From assembly GCA_947359465.1 (NCBI GenBank), contig OX375876.1, forward strand, positions 70,500,998 to 70,564,997: a DNA stretch of 64,000 nt, given 5' to 3'. The stretch's first letter is position 1; every line of letters begins with the position of its first letter. Below are positions 22,641 to 34,159 of this stretch, piece after piece. Position numbers and translations under genes: made by a program. The notes beneath the pieces are model-generated. The model had not been told where the DNA came from. It did no database searches and was given only the letters and a program-made list of their open reading frames with translations. This DNA is from Metellina segmentata. Its lineage: Eukaryota > Arthropoda > Arachnida > Araneae > Tetragnathidae.

Positions 22641-23132
22641 CAACGAAACAACCGAATTCATCTCTTAATTTGAACCACGATAAAATTGACGGTCAACACC
22701 TGAAATGGCACCCCAGTTTCATGTATTAAGAAATATTTCTTCTGTGTTCTTTGATATTTTTTAGCGTCCTTAGTTTATCAGTAAATGTCAAAATGTTTCT
22801 AACAGAGTTGTTCCTCTTCGTGTATGCAACTGAAAAATGGAATACCCTAGAATAGATGTAAGTGTGACTTACATAGCTATCTAGTCTGAAATTTTTTCTC
22901 CTAATTCACGATCAAAAAGTTAAAATCCTCATTGGTATAACTCGAAACTTCTATAGGACTAGCGATGTGGAGCAACAGAGAATGAAATTTTACAACTTCT
23001 TTTTCTCGTGACAATGTATTTTTTGTTGCACTTTCTTACTATTAAAAAGGTATTCGTGAACTATTAAAAGTTGATTTTGAGCAATAATCTGTTTCGAGTT
23101 TTTATAGTTAGTTCAATTTATTTTTTTAAATA
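22641..23132. other. No gene seen
   Basis: AT-rich sequence with no assignable feature. Confidence 0.35.
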
Positions 23133-23175
23133 CTAGGGGGCTCCTCCCCCTGCTCGCTTACGTTCGCCAACCCCC
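23133..23175 (-). mobile_element. Helitron 3' end fragment, minus orientation
   Basis: In reverse complement it reads GGCGAACGTAAGCGAGCAGG then GGGAGGAGCCCCCTAG followed by T, the same terminal design (GGCGAGCGTTAGCGAGCAGG...CCCCCCTAG|T) as the full copy ending at 45,719. Only the terminus is recognisable; the 5' part was not found. Confidence 0.65.
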
Positions 23176-23315
23176 GACGAGATACCTCGTCAAGAAAACC
23201 ACGAGGACTCCTTAAAATCGAATCTCGTCAAAAAGAATTTTTAACTAACCGTTTCTTTCTAAGTAAAACACTTTCAACTGAGGTGTATTGATAGGTACGT
23301 ATTTAGGTAGCATTC

Positions 23316-23445
23316 AATAAACGTCACACTGTTGCAACACAACGGAGATTTAGAAACGGTCCGGGATCAAACCCGAAATATCAGAGGACACAACCACGTA
23401 ATTTTGAACCACGGCCAGATGACAAGATTACACCTGAACCTGATG
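23316..23445 (-). repeat. SINE-A fragment (body only)
   Basis: Contains TTGCAACACAACGG, CGGTCCGGGATCAAACCCGAA, AACCACGTAATTTTGAACCA and CGGCCAGATGACAAG, matching the SINE-A body. The tRNA-like head is missing. Confidence 0.65.
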
Positions 23446-23940
23446 TTTTCAGAGTACTGGACAAACCGAACAGATTCATTTTTAGGGTTTGAAGATATTT
23501 ATAAAAGAACTGAATGTGTGATTATCTTCCATAATACAGAGTAACCGAGGAGTCGAGGCACCCCCAGCTGGAAATATATCTTACATCAATTAATTACTGA
23601 AATTATGTCTTCCTAGCAACTCTCTGCAAACCTTACAACCGCTTCAGGAATAAAAATTTTCAAGCGTATTCCTTAATGAGGTATTGTAGCAACACAAATC
23701 TCTGTTATATATCTAGTAAATTAAATTATGTTTGTTCACCTTTTTAATGACTATTTTGGGATCAAAGTCCCTGTAACTCGATACGGAATCAGTGAAGACA
23801 CACATCTTTGGAAAGACGACGTGCCTTAATGCTTTTAGCTGTGCTTGCAATATGTATTTTAGGCCGTGCAGGTTCGATTTTTATCTGGTTTGTTTCCCTC
23901 TTCTGTGTGAAACTAAGAATATTCCGTGGGTGTGTTTACA
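23446..23940. other. No gene seen
   Basis: AT-rich sequence with short ORFs and no recognisable motif. Confidence 0.35.
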
Positions 23941-24010
23941 CATTGCGACGTTGTTTGTCTTGTGTTTGGCATAGCTTGGTCAAATACGTTCTTACGCCAT
24001 AAAACCCAGC
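23941..24010. repeat. Dispersed 60-bp motif, copy 2
   Basis: TTGTTTGTCTTGTGTTTGGC, ATAGCTTGGTCAAAT and TTACGCCATAAAACCC, parallel to 22,572-22,640. Confidence 0.5.
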
Positions 24011-24118
24011 CAAACAACTTTAATAAAACAATAAATTAAAGAAACACGAAGGCAACTTTATATAAATCTTTTTCAATTTTCAGTAATTTTAAATATTTTT
24101 TTTATGTCCATTGATTTC

Positions 24119-24180
24119 ACATTGTCTGTATCGTGTTAGGCGCAACTTGATCAAATATTACTTTAGCACCATAAAAATCA
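24119..24180. repeat. Dispersed 60-bp motif, copy 3 (diverged)
   Basis: TTGTCTGTATCGTGTTAGGC, GCAACTTGATCAAAT and GCACCATAAAAATC, the weakest of the three. Confidence 0.4.
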
Positions 24181-24859
24181 AGACCAATATCTTCAATGCT
24201 CTTAACCTATGAATCCTTTAAAGATTATAATGTCAAAAAAATAAATATATGGGTGAAACTATCACCTAACATTATTGTATTTTGCACACAACAAAATTGA
24301 AATTTTTAGGAGATGGGTTTATGCTTAAAACCTTGCAATCCTCCTTGACATCAGAATATACAATGAGAGATTATTTATATGCTTATCGATAGTCATTTAA
24401 AGGAGATGGGAAACATGACATCACACAACCATTGTACAAAATAACAAACCCCAATCTTGGTTTTATTAACTATGCTTACTTTATTTACTCACTTTATAAT
24501 AACTCAAATTATAATTAAGTTCAGATAACTTTTGAATTTGCATAATTAATGCAGTATCTTGTTTAATTACTTACTGCTCTTTTACAATCTGCTAATGCAT
24601 AATCAAAACATGTTTCATGCTATTCTGACTAATTATTAAAGAGATGCGTGTCCCTAACTATATTTTCAAACTATAACTAGACAATGCCTCACTAGTTATA
24701 TTCCAGACTAGGCTGAAATTTTCAGAATGTTTTAAGTAACTTAAATAAATTTCAACTTTATATATAACTTTGTATTACTTTTTCCTTTTTCACTAATGCT
24801 TAAGAGTCAGATCGAAATAATGGGTCCTAATATTTTACTTGTTTGTACAGTCCGTTAAT
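24181..24859. other. No gene seen
   Basis: AT-rich intergenic sequence up to the Tc1 transposon. Confidence 0.35.
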
Positions 24860-24861
24860 TA

Positions 24862-25954
24862 CACTGACGAGCCAAAACATTATTACCATCCCCACATTTT
24901 TCAATGAACCCGTCTGGATGACGTGAAGAGCACGCGATTAAGTGAGTAATGGCCCGAAGACTCGGAACGATTATCACCAAAACTGCACGACTGGTAGGTA
25001 GTTCACTATCTACCATTGTTAGTATTCATGCAAAGGGGATAAATGACGGTGACACCAGCAGTAGACGCCAAGTTGTTGGTCGTCCACGCGTCATCAAAGA
25101 AAAAGGACGTCGACTGTCAAGCTTGGTAAAGCAAAATCGGTGCGTGACAGTGGCTCAGCTGACAGCCCAATACAATGCAGGTCCAAAAACAAATGTTTCG
25201 GTACACACAGTTCAGCGGCCACTATTGGATATGGGACTGTGCAGCAGACATCCAATTTGTGTGCCTCTGTTGACCAAGCGTCATCGTCAACTATGCCTAC
25301 AGTGGGCCCGGGAACATCGATACTGGACCCTGAATGAGTGGAATTGTCTGGTCAGATTAATCCCGATTTCTCATTCATCACGTTGATGGTCGTGTCAGGG
25401 TACGCCGAACAGTTGCTCCACTCTTGTACAGCAGGTCATACACAGGCTGGTGGTGGCGGTATTATGCTTTAGGCGACGTTCTCATGGGCGACTTTGGGAC
25501 CCGTAGTTGTGATAGAACAGACCATGAACGCTGCGAACTATCTGAACATTATTGCGGATCTGTTGTACCCTTATATGGCGTCTGTCTTTTCAACTGGAAA
25601 TGGAATCTTCCAGCAGGACAACACTCCATGTCACAAGGCTCGGATTGTATTGGAGTGGTTCGAGGAGCATGCTGATGAATTCCACTTAATGTCTTGGCCG
25701 CCTAACTTACCGGATCTTAATCTGATAGGGCTCATTTGGGGTGTCATGGAGCGGCAGCTCAGAACTCGAACACCACCATGTCTGAATATCTCGACTTCGC
25801 GTGACCGCTGCTTAGATATTTGGTACAACCTGTCTTCAGTCAGGCTCCAAGAATCTGTGGCATCTATGCCCAAACGAGTTGCAGCTGTTTCACAGGCCAA
25901 AGGAGGCATAACGTGTTATTGAGTAGGTGTTCATTATGTTTTGGCTCTTCAGTG
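24862..25954 (+). mobile_element. Tc1-type DNA transposon, near full length, defective
   Basis: The left end, just after TA, reads CACTGACGAGCCAAAACAT. The right end inverted reads CACTGAAGAGCCAAAACAT. The right flanking TA has become CA. A transposase reading frame fills the interior. Length about 1.1 kb is short for Tc1 elements, which usually run 1.3-1.7 kb, but it has both ends. Confidence 0.85.
24949..25922 (+). pseudogene. Tc1-like transposase, dead copy
   Basis: The N-terminal frame (24,949-25,386) reads RRLGTIITKTARLVGSSLST, a helix-turn-helix, then VVGRPRVIKEKGRR and LVKQNRCVTVAQLTAQYNAG, the second DNA-binding half. The first catalytic block lies near 25,350, where the frame shifts and a TAA replaces the residue after the aspartate (SD-stop-SRF). 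After further shifts the frame 25,494-25,922 gives IFQQDNTPCHKARIVLEWFEE with the second aspartate. The expected NPIE motif reads NLIG, so the catalytic glutamate is lost. It ends RVAAVSQAKGGITCY, the usual C-terminus. It is inactive by at least three lesions. Confidence 0.88.
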
Positions 25955-26044
25955 CATTTCCATTCAAATTAACAGAAGGGAATGAATTTCTTAGTTCAAG
26001 CAATTTCTAAAATCCGCAAAACAGTTTCTAGTATAGTATGTAAT

Positions 26045-26345
26045 TTTAAATTAACGCCATACTGGAGCAACACAATAGGCTATTGGCGACGTTCAGGAAT
26101 CAAACCCGAAGGGAAAGGTTCGAAGACAACACCACATAATTTTGCACTAAGGTCAGATAACGAGGTTATTAACTAGGCTGGTTTCCCATCCTCCAAACTT
26201 CCACACCACGCCAACGTGTGGACATTTCAGGCAACGACTGATAAAATGTGCCACCTCCCACTTTGTACACGAAGATCTTTGCTTGGATTCGAACTCGTAA
26301 CCCTTCGGTTGCTAATCCGTTACTCTTCGAACCGTAACAATTTCT
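26045..26345 (-). repeat. SINE-A, full copy
   Basis: Starts ACTGGAGCAACACAATAGGC, with CGACGTTCAGGAATCAAACC and CACGCCAACGTG in the body. The tRNA-like head lies at 26,270-26,345 on the minus strand (GGTTCGAAGAGTAACGGATT, GTTACGAGTTCGAATCCAAG). The B-box GTTCGAATCC is intact, the best in this family in the window. Confidence 0.75.
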
Positions 26346-26919
26346 AGGTACGAGGTAATTGTTGCGAATAAAATTTCTTCGTGTCGAAAATGCATACAAG
26401 GAAATTTTTATCCTATTTCAGACCTTGGCCTTTTTCCCATAATGCCAGCTTAATATAGTCTTAAAACATAAATAAAATACAGAACTCTATGAATAATATT
26501 ATTCGTTGGGAGGTCAGTAAGATCAGGCAACTATTGACATGTATTTCTCTTATGTCCGAAAGGCCACACCGAGACAAGTTTTAGGGTTTGACCAAGCCGA
26601 TTCTGAAGGTAAGTGTGTCCAGTAATAACACGAAAACACGACTCGCATATCTCTCGTTAGATCCTGTTGAAACTAAGAAGTTCCAGGTATTTCTCTTTAG
26701 TTATATCTTTGTTAATAATAATATAATAATATAATGCGAAATATCTGATTGTGTACTTATAATATTTTTTGCAGTATGTTATTCAATGGGAGAACATAGC
26801 GAGTGTAATTTAGCACCGACCTTAGCCAACATATCCACTAATTCATGGCCATGGACACTATAGTGAATGGGAATCCTCTGTAGTATGATACGTCAACCAT
26901 TGACCATGCCAAAATTTTA
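26346..26919. other. No gene seen
   Basis: AT-rich sequence. Nothing assignable. Confidence 0.35.
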
Positions 26920-27520
26920 TTGCAATTTGCCACTTGGAAAAGTAATTTGCAGGAAACTTTCGTTAGACACCTGACAACATCCTTCCGAATTCCCAGATTA
27001 TATTTGGTTCTCGCAAGCAATTTTAGCATTAAAAATATCAGACACTTCCATAAATTTAGGGTCATTATTCGCAATCAGGAAGATTCATGCGGTGAGTGTG
27101 TGAACCATGTGAACAGGATACGCAACCAGAGTCGTTATTGCATCATCTACCCTAGCAGCGAAGAAATCTATGTCAGTAGACCAGATATTGGAGAAAGTCG
27201 GAGAATGATGATCCATTCAGCGATAGTGGCGAAAACACCTACGCTGGAGAAGGATTAGTGTCCGGACGTGTGTACATCTGGCGAACACCGGCAGAAGCAT
27301 TTCATGTTGATTGTCTGGTTCCCACCGTTAAGCATGGAAGTGGCTCTTTGATGGTGTGGGGTGCGATATATAGGCGTAACTTGGGGCCACTCATAGTCTT
27401 GAGGGAAAGATCAACGCCGGGCATTATCGCAGTATTCTCGCAGATTATTTTCACCTTATGCAACATACTCTGTTTCTGGAGAACGACCTGTGTTCTAAGA
27501 CGATAACTTGTGCAGTTTAA
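26920..27520 (+). pseudogene. Tc1-like transposase relic (central part)
   Basis: From 27,258 the frame reads SGRVYIWRTPAEAFHVDCLV, PTVKHGSGSLMVWGAI and LGPLIVLRE, the block between the first and second catalytic aspartates of Tc1 transposases. A frameshift near 27,400 breaks it and the second aspartate region is not recognisable. The part from 26,920 to 27,257 is much more degraded. It belongs to the same subfamily as the relic at 47,090-47,880. Confidence 0.7.
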
Positions 27521-29116
27521 GAAATTGACGTGACAATTCTTAAATACAAGGCTTTTCTTAAAAAAAAAAAAATTCTTTCCTTTGATAAGGCATACAAGTT
27601 AATTTGTACAAAAGCTGGTTTGGATACCTGCCAACACCCTTCCAAACGCTCCGATCATTTCCGATTCTTGAAAACAATGTTAACATTCAAATATGAGACA
27701 CTTCTATAAATCCAGGAGTAGCATGACATTTACTAGCTAAACTGTATCAATCTCTTTAAAGGTGTATATTATGTCAGTTCTCAATAAATATTTCTATTTT
27801 CATCTAGTATTTTTAATATAATTCACCTATGGAACGCGTCAAATTTGAGTACCATTTAGATGTTTATTTTTCAATTAATGAAATAAAGAAAATATAAACT
27901 TCTCATTAGCGGCCACTCATCATCCTGAAAAAAATTATTAATTGAGGAATTTGTACCACACACTAAATGATAAGCTTAATCGCTTGATTTGGTTTTTTAA
28001 AGGCTTATGGGCCTAATTTGGACATGCTGCTGCTCTACGCACAGGACAAACAAGTTATAGGCAAGGAAAGTTTTACTGACAACGAAAAGAGAAATGCAAA
28101 CTCTCTTAGCTTGCTCGCGTTGAAAAATCCACACAGTCATGTCGGTCCCTAAATGTTACGCTAGGTAATCAAAAGATATTTTTTACAAAATTGGAGAATA
28201 CTACATTAGAATCATGGTTGAATAACCTTTTGTTTTGCTTTTCCACAACTCTCTAAAGAATGCACTAGGTTAAAATATCTCCTTGTTTATGAATATTAAT
28301 AATTAAATAAAACAAATTCCCTCTTTAAATTCCCAAAGTCTTGAAAAGTTGAAAGAAATTGACTAATCTAAAAGCACAAAACATTCAGGGAATTCGCTAG
28401 TACTTCCATTACTATACAACTCCTCTCTGAAACCTCACTAACAAGTGAACGAAGAGAAATATTCTTTCCTTCCCGTTTGTGTCCGCGATATTTTTTCCGG
28501 TAGTAAAATCCATTTCCTACACGGGAAACATGTTTATTTGCTTGAAAGCCAAACAATCGAAAGCCATTTACTCTGGCAGAATCGCAGTCATGGAAAAAAT
28601 ACGACTTTTCCTTTAACCAGAAAAATAAAAGGACCGAAAATTGGCATTGTTTCTACGTGCATTCCAAAAACCTTACTGCCACTTCCATACTGTAATACTA
28701 TGGCATACATACGTTGGGATCGCATTACAAAAATCCTTCTTACTTTATTATTATTAGATCGAGTGGATTTCTGGTATTAGTAAAGGGGAACACAAACGGG
28801 ATTTCAGGGAATTAAGGGCATCGCATTGTTGAATACAGTACAGAATTTTCGGATTGATATAGAGAGAAGGGTCTCTGTGGAGAGAGGCAAGACAAATTTG
28901 CTCCTGGAAGAGAATCAGGATCTCATGGTTGTCGTGAATTCTTTTTTGGTATGAAAATAAACTGACTTTTCCTTGAGCAACCCGTCTGTGGTAATATGAA
29001 ACAAGTGCGAACCCAAATCGAAGTTCACTTTGAATTACTACTCTAATTATTTTTTTTAATTTTCCTGTTTTTACCATACATTCCCAAACCTATTACTAAT
29101 TGCATTCTTATTTGCA
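27521..29116. other. No gene seen
   Basis: Sequence at 27,620-27,720 is a diverged duplicate of 26,960-27,065 (both with GACACTTCYATAAAT). ORFs at 28,445-28,780 (+) and 28,754-29,077 (-) have no motif I recognise and overlap each other's ends. I do not call them genes. Confidence 0.35.
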
Positions 29117-29118
29117 TA

Positions 29119-29292
29119 ACTCTCTAAATTGTTTCGGCGAGATATTTCGTCATCAAGATATTGCCATTTTTTTCTGATGACGGGATCAGGATTTTATAGG
29201 TTTTTTTCTGATGACAAGTTATACCATCATGATCCGGTCGGTTTTGGTCGGTAAGAGATGAAGAATATTGTCGAGACGACTACCAAGAGGGT
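29119..29292. mobile_element. TA-flanked MITE with GAGATATTTCGTC repeats
   Basis: TA, then ACTCTCTAAATTGTTTCGGC and GAGATATTTCGTC at the left; the right end reads GTCGAGACGACTACCAAGAG then GGT and TA. The two ends are imperfect inverted repeats. Family relatives are at 9411, 31,474 and 41,200. Confidence 0.6.
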
Positions 29293-29294
29293 TA

Positions 29295-29741
29295 AACACC
29301 CATAGGTATAATTTAAAAAATGCTTTCCAACTATATATCATGGGTAAGCACTTGTATATATGGGCATTTTGTTGTGTTGTCTTGTTTGCAATGTGATAAC
29401 ATTAGGAGTGGAGCACGAGGACATCGTTTCACTCGTACCCTTATTTGATCTGCGCCATTTCTTGGCCAAAATTCAAAGCACTCTAATGGGGATACGTGAC
29501 TACAGGACTCCAAATATTTCCAGTAGGTGACCACACTTCTTTAATCAGACACGTTTTATATTCAGTTGGCGCACTTACATGCAAACATACTTGTCCCACC
29601 TCACCCTATGTCAAATCAAATACTGATGGCAACTATAAATGGACGTTTTCAATCAGAACCATCTCAAATTTATTCAGCCAACAACGCTTAATTGTGTGTT
29701 TCTCAGAGACTTATTAAGAGAAACTATAAAGTGACCGATAC
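29295..29741. other. No gene seen
   Basis: No recognisable coding or repeat content. Confidence 0.35.
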
Positions 29742-29749
29742 GCTGTGGC

Positions 29750-31431
29750 TAGGGATTGCCATCCGATCCGGCTGATCCTGCATCGTTTGGCTACCTTCCG
29801 GAACCAGCAATATCTATCGAATCCGGTCCGGATCCGATAAACCCGAATTTTTTTAATTAAATAATCGATTATTCAAACCCAACTTTAAAGTCAGAAAATC
29901 GTTTATAAAGCAATATATTGTGAATTAATCGATTTTATATTTTTCAATCATCAGTTTGGAGAATTCGAGCAAAAAAAATAAATTGAATCATCAATAATAT
30001 TTTTTGCGAAGGAAGGAAACTTACTGAAACGAAGGAAATTTACAAAGGTTTAAAAGTACGTTTAGAAACAAAACACCGCATATCAACATAATTTCTGGAA
30101 TAACCAATAAAAACGCCCTTACTCTGGTTTAGTTCCTAAAGCATCCTCATCAAAATGAGACAGAGACAATTAAAATTATTTGCAAAGAAGAAATGCCAAA
30201 AAAAAAACTAAATCTTTTGACAGTTATTTCAAAGAGGAAAAGAATATGGAAACTATAGCTTCCAGAATGGTCTGTTAAGATGGTTACACCTCAGTACATT
30301 TTGTACATCTTCATATTTGAGGTATTTATTTCCAGTTTGGATTTCAACTCAACTCCCAAATTCAACAAATACAATAAAATCTATAGTTACAAGTTTTTCA
30401 AATACCGTAAAAGCTGACATTCTTAGTGAATTTGACTATCTCAAGAAACAAAGACATAAGTTTGCTTTAACATTTGATGAATGGACATCTCAAACAAATA
30501 ACAGATATTTAAACCTAAATGTTCATCACAAAGAAAGACATTTTAAGCTTGTGCTCAATCGTGCATTGAATTAATCCCCAAGTACAGTTATTTTTTTCAA
30601 AAAGTGCGAAAAGTGGTAAAGTTATTTAAAAAGTCGCCAACCAAATATGATACATACCTTCAAAAGTATGTGAAAGAAGAAACTGACAAAAAAATAATTA
30701 AGTCTCATTTTGGATTGCCGCACACGCTGAAACAGCCTTCTAAGTATGATCAAAAGATTTTATAATCTGAAGTCTGCATAGGTAAATCTTTAATTTATAT
30801 ACAATCTGACATAAAATTTACTGACCAAGAGTGGTTAACAACGAAAGATTTAATTAATTTTGTTTGCAGCCATTTAAATTGTCAGTGGAAGCCCTATGAA
30901 GAAGAGATGCGACTCTTATTACTGCTGAAACAACATTAAAATACATTTTAGAAAAGATGAAGAACAAGCCACTGTCTTAAGCGCTGAATTATCTGAGTCA
31001 CTGCATGTAAGAGTAAAACATCGTTGGACATCGTTGCACGATACTAACAGAAATATTACTTAATTTAAAGAATCCAAAAAAATATGATCAAAACATGAGA
31101 CAAGCTGACTACGTTTCTTATGCCAAAAAAGAATCTTATACTACAGGAAATGAAAAAAATACTAAACCAAGTCATTAAAGATGAGCTACTAGTAGTTACT
31201 ATAATTTATTGTTGGTGATTGATTTCCTACCTATGGATAATTATTAATAAGTTATTTTTCTAATGTTAAAATATATGTTTTGTTCGTCAATTGGAAATAA
31301 TATCCTTTTTACTTACTTTCACTTAGCCGATTTTGGAAAAATACATACTCATTAGATAGACTTATTAAGAAAGTACCAATCCGACCGGATCCAGCCGGAT
31401 TAGCGACAATCCGGCCGGATTGCAATCGCTA
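29750..31431 (+). mobile_element. hAT transposon relic with 8-bp target duplication
   Basis: The left terminus TAGGGATTGCCATCCGATCC and the inverted right terminus TAGCGATTGCAATCCGGCCG are matching TIRs, followed on both sides by CCGGATC/CCGGATT words. The flanking 8-mers GCTGTGGC (29,742-29,749) and GCTGCGGC (31,432-31,439) agree at 7 of 8 bases. Remnants of a hAT transposase lie inside. Confidence 0.85.
30140..31160 (+). pseudogene. hAT transposase remnant
   Basis: The best frame (30,317-30,574) holds SPNTIK-like NSTNTIKSIVTSF, then KFALTFDEWTS and NNRYLNLNVHH. DEWTS is the first conserved catalytic block of hAT transposases. Further on, out of frame, come KVRKVVKLFKKSPTKYD, LQKYVKEE and DLINFVCSHLNC, which match the middle of the family. 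The catalytic glutamate and C-terminal dimerisation (hATC) region are not recognisable. Many stops and frameshifts make it a long-dead copy. Its N-terminal zinc finger is also missing. Confidence 0.75.
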
Positions 31432-31473
31432 GCTGCGGCAGATTAGTGTTTTGTCCTGCCAAGCTGCTATCTT

Positions 31474-31725
31474 TTAACCTTCCAAGCGGTTTTGACGAGA
31501 TATCTAGACCATCAGGATCTAATCAGTTCTCTTATGTTGAGATATCTCTTCATCAAGATATTACCTATTCAGAGGTTATGACGAGATCAAGATATTGTCA
31601 TTTTTTCTAATGACAATATCCATGGTCTTATTCCAACAAGATCTGGTCCATCTTTTATCCGTCAAGATCTGGTAAATTTTGTTAAAGACGAAATACCTCG
31701 TCGAAACAGTTACTAGGAGGGTAAA
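31474..31725. mobile_element. TA-type MITE with GACGAGATATC inverted ends
   Basis: The left end TTAACCTTCCAAGCGGTTTT then GACGAGATATC is mirrored by ACCTCGTCGAAACAGTTACT then AGGAGGGTAAA on the right. The interior repeats ATGACGAGATCAAGATATTG and its inverse. This is the clearest copy of the family. Confidence 0.65.
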
Positions 31726-32785
31726 GTAGATGACTCAAGATCACTACTCTATAATCCCTTTCTAATCACCATAGAGACCTTCGCCCTCCAGTCCCTACTT
31801 TTCCCACTTGACTTCCATTTTGTGATTTTATATTCCACGTTAACCATCAACAAATGGATCAATAACCTAATCTAAAGTGAAGTAATGTTTTTGGCAATTT
31901 TTATAAGTCTAAAACAATGTTGTCGTTGAAAGAACAATTCGCATAGAAATTTTCAAAACAGTTCACCAACATCTACACCACCGAATTTATTTAAAAACTG
32001 AGAAACTATTTCATCTGAAAACCCCCTACTTACCTTGCGTGAATCTATTACCGCTGATCTAAGCAAATCGATGATTATAGAATACGAAAAAGGCGGACTT
32101 TTCCTCAGATTGTTACAGGATTAAAGGTTAATGGCCTTTCACGAGATTCACGAGAGAGATGTCGAGAAGATAAAAAAAAGAGTGATCTAAGCGCCACGTA
32201 GAGCTGAAGGACTTAGAAATATGATCGTAATCTCATACGAATCGTAATCTCCAGAATACGTTAGGATTCTTTGCGTATTGGATAAGATCAACCAAATCGA
32301 ATTGGGAACGAAATAACGAAATATTTCCACCCTTCAAATCGGTAGGAAGGCATTTGCGTTTCCATTTAGTTCATACGCCTAGAGAGATCCTTAGAGATTG
32401 GTGGTTTTGTAATAGATTTATTTAACTGTTTCTTTCACCACACTAAGCTATTGGGAAAACTGAGAATATATTCCTGTATTCATTGATGCAGAGATAGTTA
32501 AATTTCCATTATTTTTAATGTGTGGCATATAACCTATTGCATCAGAAAATAATGGAATTTCGCGTACGTCTCTATAAATGGTGTAAAGTTTGTGTCCATG
32601 TTCCAGCCCTATAAAAAATAAACGAACTATTTAATCCTTTAGGGATTTCTTGTACACATGATGTCATCCTATGGGGTTGTGTATATCAAAAAGTCTACTA
32701 AAACGTTTTCTTTGAGAAAATATTTCCATAAAACTCAAATTCAATGCGTGGCAAAATATATCCGCCTTTTTTTTATTCTTTGTCA
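31726..32785. other. No gene seen
   Basis: AT-rich intergenic sequence with nothing assignable. Confidence 0.35.
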
Positions 32786-33170
32786 CAGTGACCGAGCGAT
32801 GTCTAATTATGTTGACAGTGTGAGTAGTAGTGGCCAAGAACTCAAGGACACTACATACCTAAATTGGACACTCACATTTATTTACAATATAATACAAAGT
32901 TTCAGATATACACGTCTCACTCCTCTCCAGTATATAAGATATCTGACCTTATTTATTTTTCCATTTTCTATTATTTGTCAGTGACCGAGCGATGTCTAAT
33001 TATGTAGACAATGTGAGTAGTATTGGCCAAGAACTCAAAGACACTACATACCTAAATTGGACACTCACATTTATTTACAATATAATACAAAGTTTCAGAT
33101 ATACACGCCACAGCATCCGGTGCAAAAACACGTCTCAGTCCTCTCCAGTATATACGAAATCTGACCTTAT
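32786..33170. repeat. Two tandem copies of a roughly 195-bp unit
   Basis: GTGACCGAGCGATGTCTAAT starts near 32,789 and again near 32,981. The copies are nearly identical for about 140 bp (through TTTCAGATATACACG), then diverge, the second having an extra block before CGTCTCAGTCC. Two similar short ORFs (plus strand) result from the duplication. I cannot name the unit. Confidence 0.75.
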
Positions 33171-34159
33171 TTGTGTTCTTATTCAGAACAGCACCCAAGA
33201 TTTCATGTTCTTGATCGTATAAGAACACAGGAACTGATATAATCGATGTTCGTCTACTAGAACAGTAGCAACCAAAACACACAAGAACAACTGTCCTTAT
33301 AACTTATATGAGTTTGCAATCATCTGTTGGGAGATCGTTACACTCTTGACACAGTTTTAATTCCTGTACGTAAAATAACATCAACTATAGATAACACGGG
33401 AATATTAAAAGTCGGAAAGAGTAACTCTATTGAATCAAACATCGTAAATTTAAATCCCAAAGTCAAATTTGATAAAGCAGCTTTTAATTTATCTTTTGTA
33501 TTTAAATTCCCATAACAATACTTAAAATAAATTAATATAATTTAAATATATAAGTCAATGCAATTTCAAAATATCCAACTTAATTTCACTCCCACTATAG
33601 CATTTCTTACTTTATGGTTGATGAAAGAAAAAAGATTGAGTAGGAACTAAGAAAAAGAGGAATAAACAAGAAAACCTCTCAGAAAAAAGCTCTGAAATAT
33701 ATAACTTTAAATCTTCCTCCGAACATATTGGGACCTTTCTTTTTCTCTATTCGCATCGCTTCTCAAATATTTGCTGATGAAAATTTTCTAAGAAAACTTT
33801 TTTTTATCTTTATCGAGACAGATAAGGTCATGCTTTACGTCAGAGGTGAACAAATAGTGAAGCAGCATGATGAAAAATTCACAAGGGATACATTGTAATG
33901 TTTTATAATGCATGCGTAATACTGTGGATCTTGCATTAAAAAAATGTATAGATTTCAGTGTTTTGGTATTGAACTACTTTTTATTAATTCAATCACAAGA
34001 CACTTCGCTTAAAATTCAAAGGAGTGTCCGGGATTTGAATTAATTAAGAGTGCAGAAAAGTTGAAAATGATTTTCTTCATAAGCGCATTGATTCGCAGCG
34101 TACTCGTAGATTAAAGGTTCTTGTGTAAATTAAAAAAAAAAAATCAGGAAATACTCGCC
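33171..34159. other. No gene seen
   Basis: AT-rich sequence. A segment at 33,893-34,010 resembles 35,610-35,730 (shared GYGGATCYTGCAT and TTTTGRTATTGAACT-like words), placing diverged direct repeats on either side of the GC-rich block at 34,160. Confidence 0.4.

Noticed and set aside
28445..29077. Two ORFs of about 110 codons on opposite strands
   Set aside because: No domain, ends overlap, and no splice or promoter evidence.
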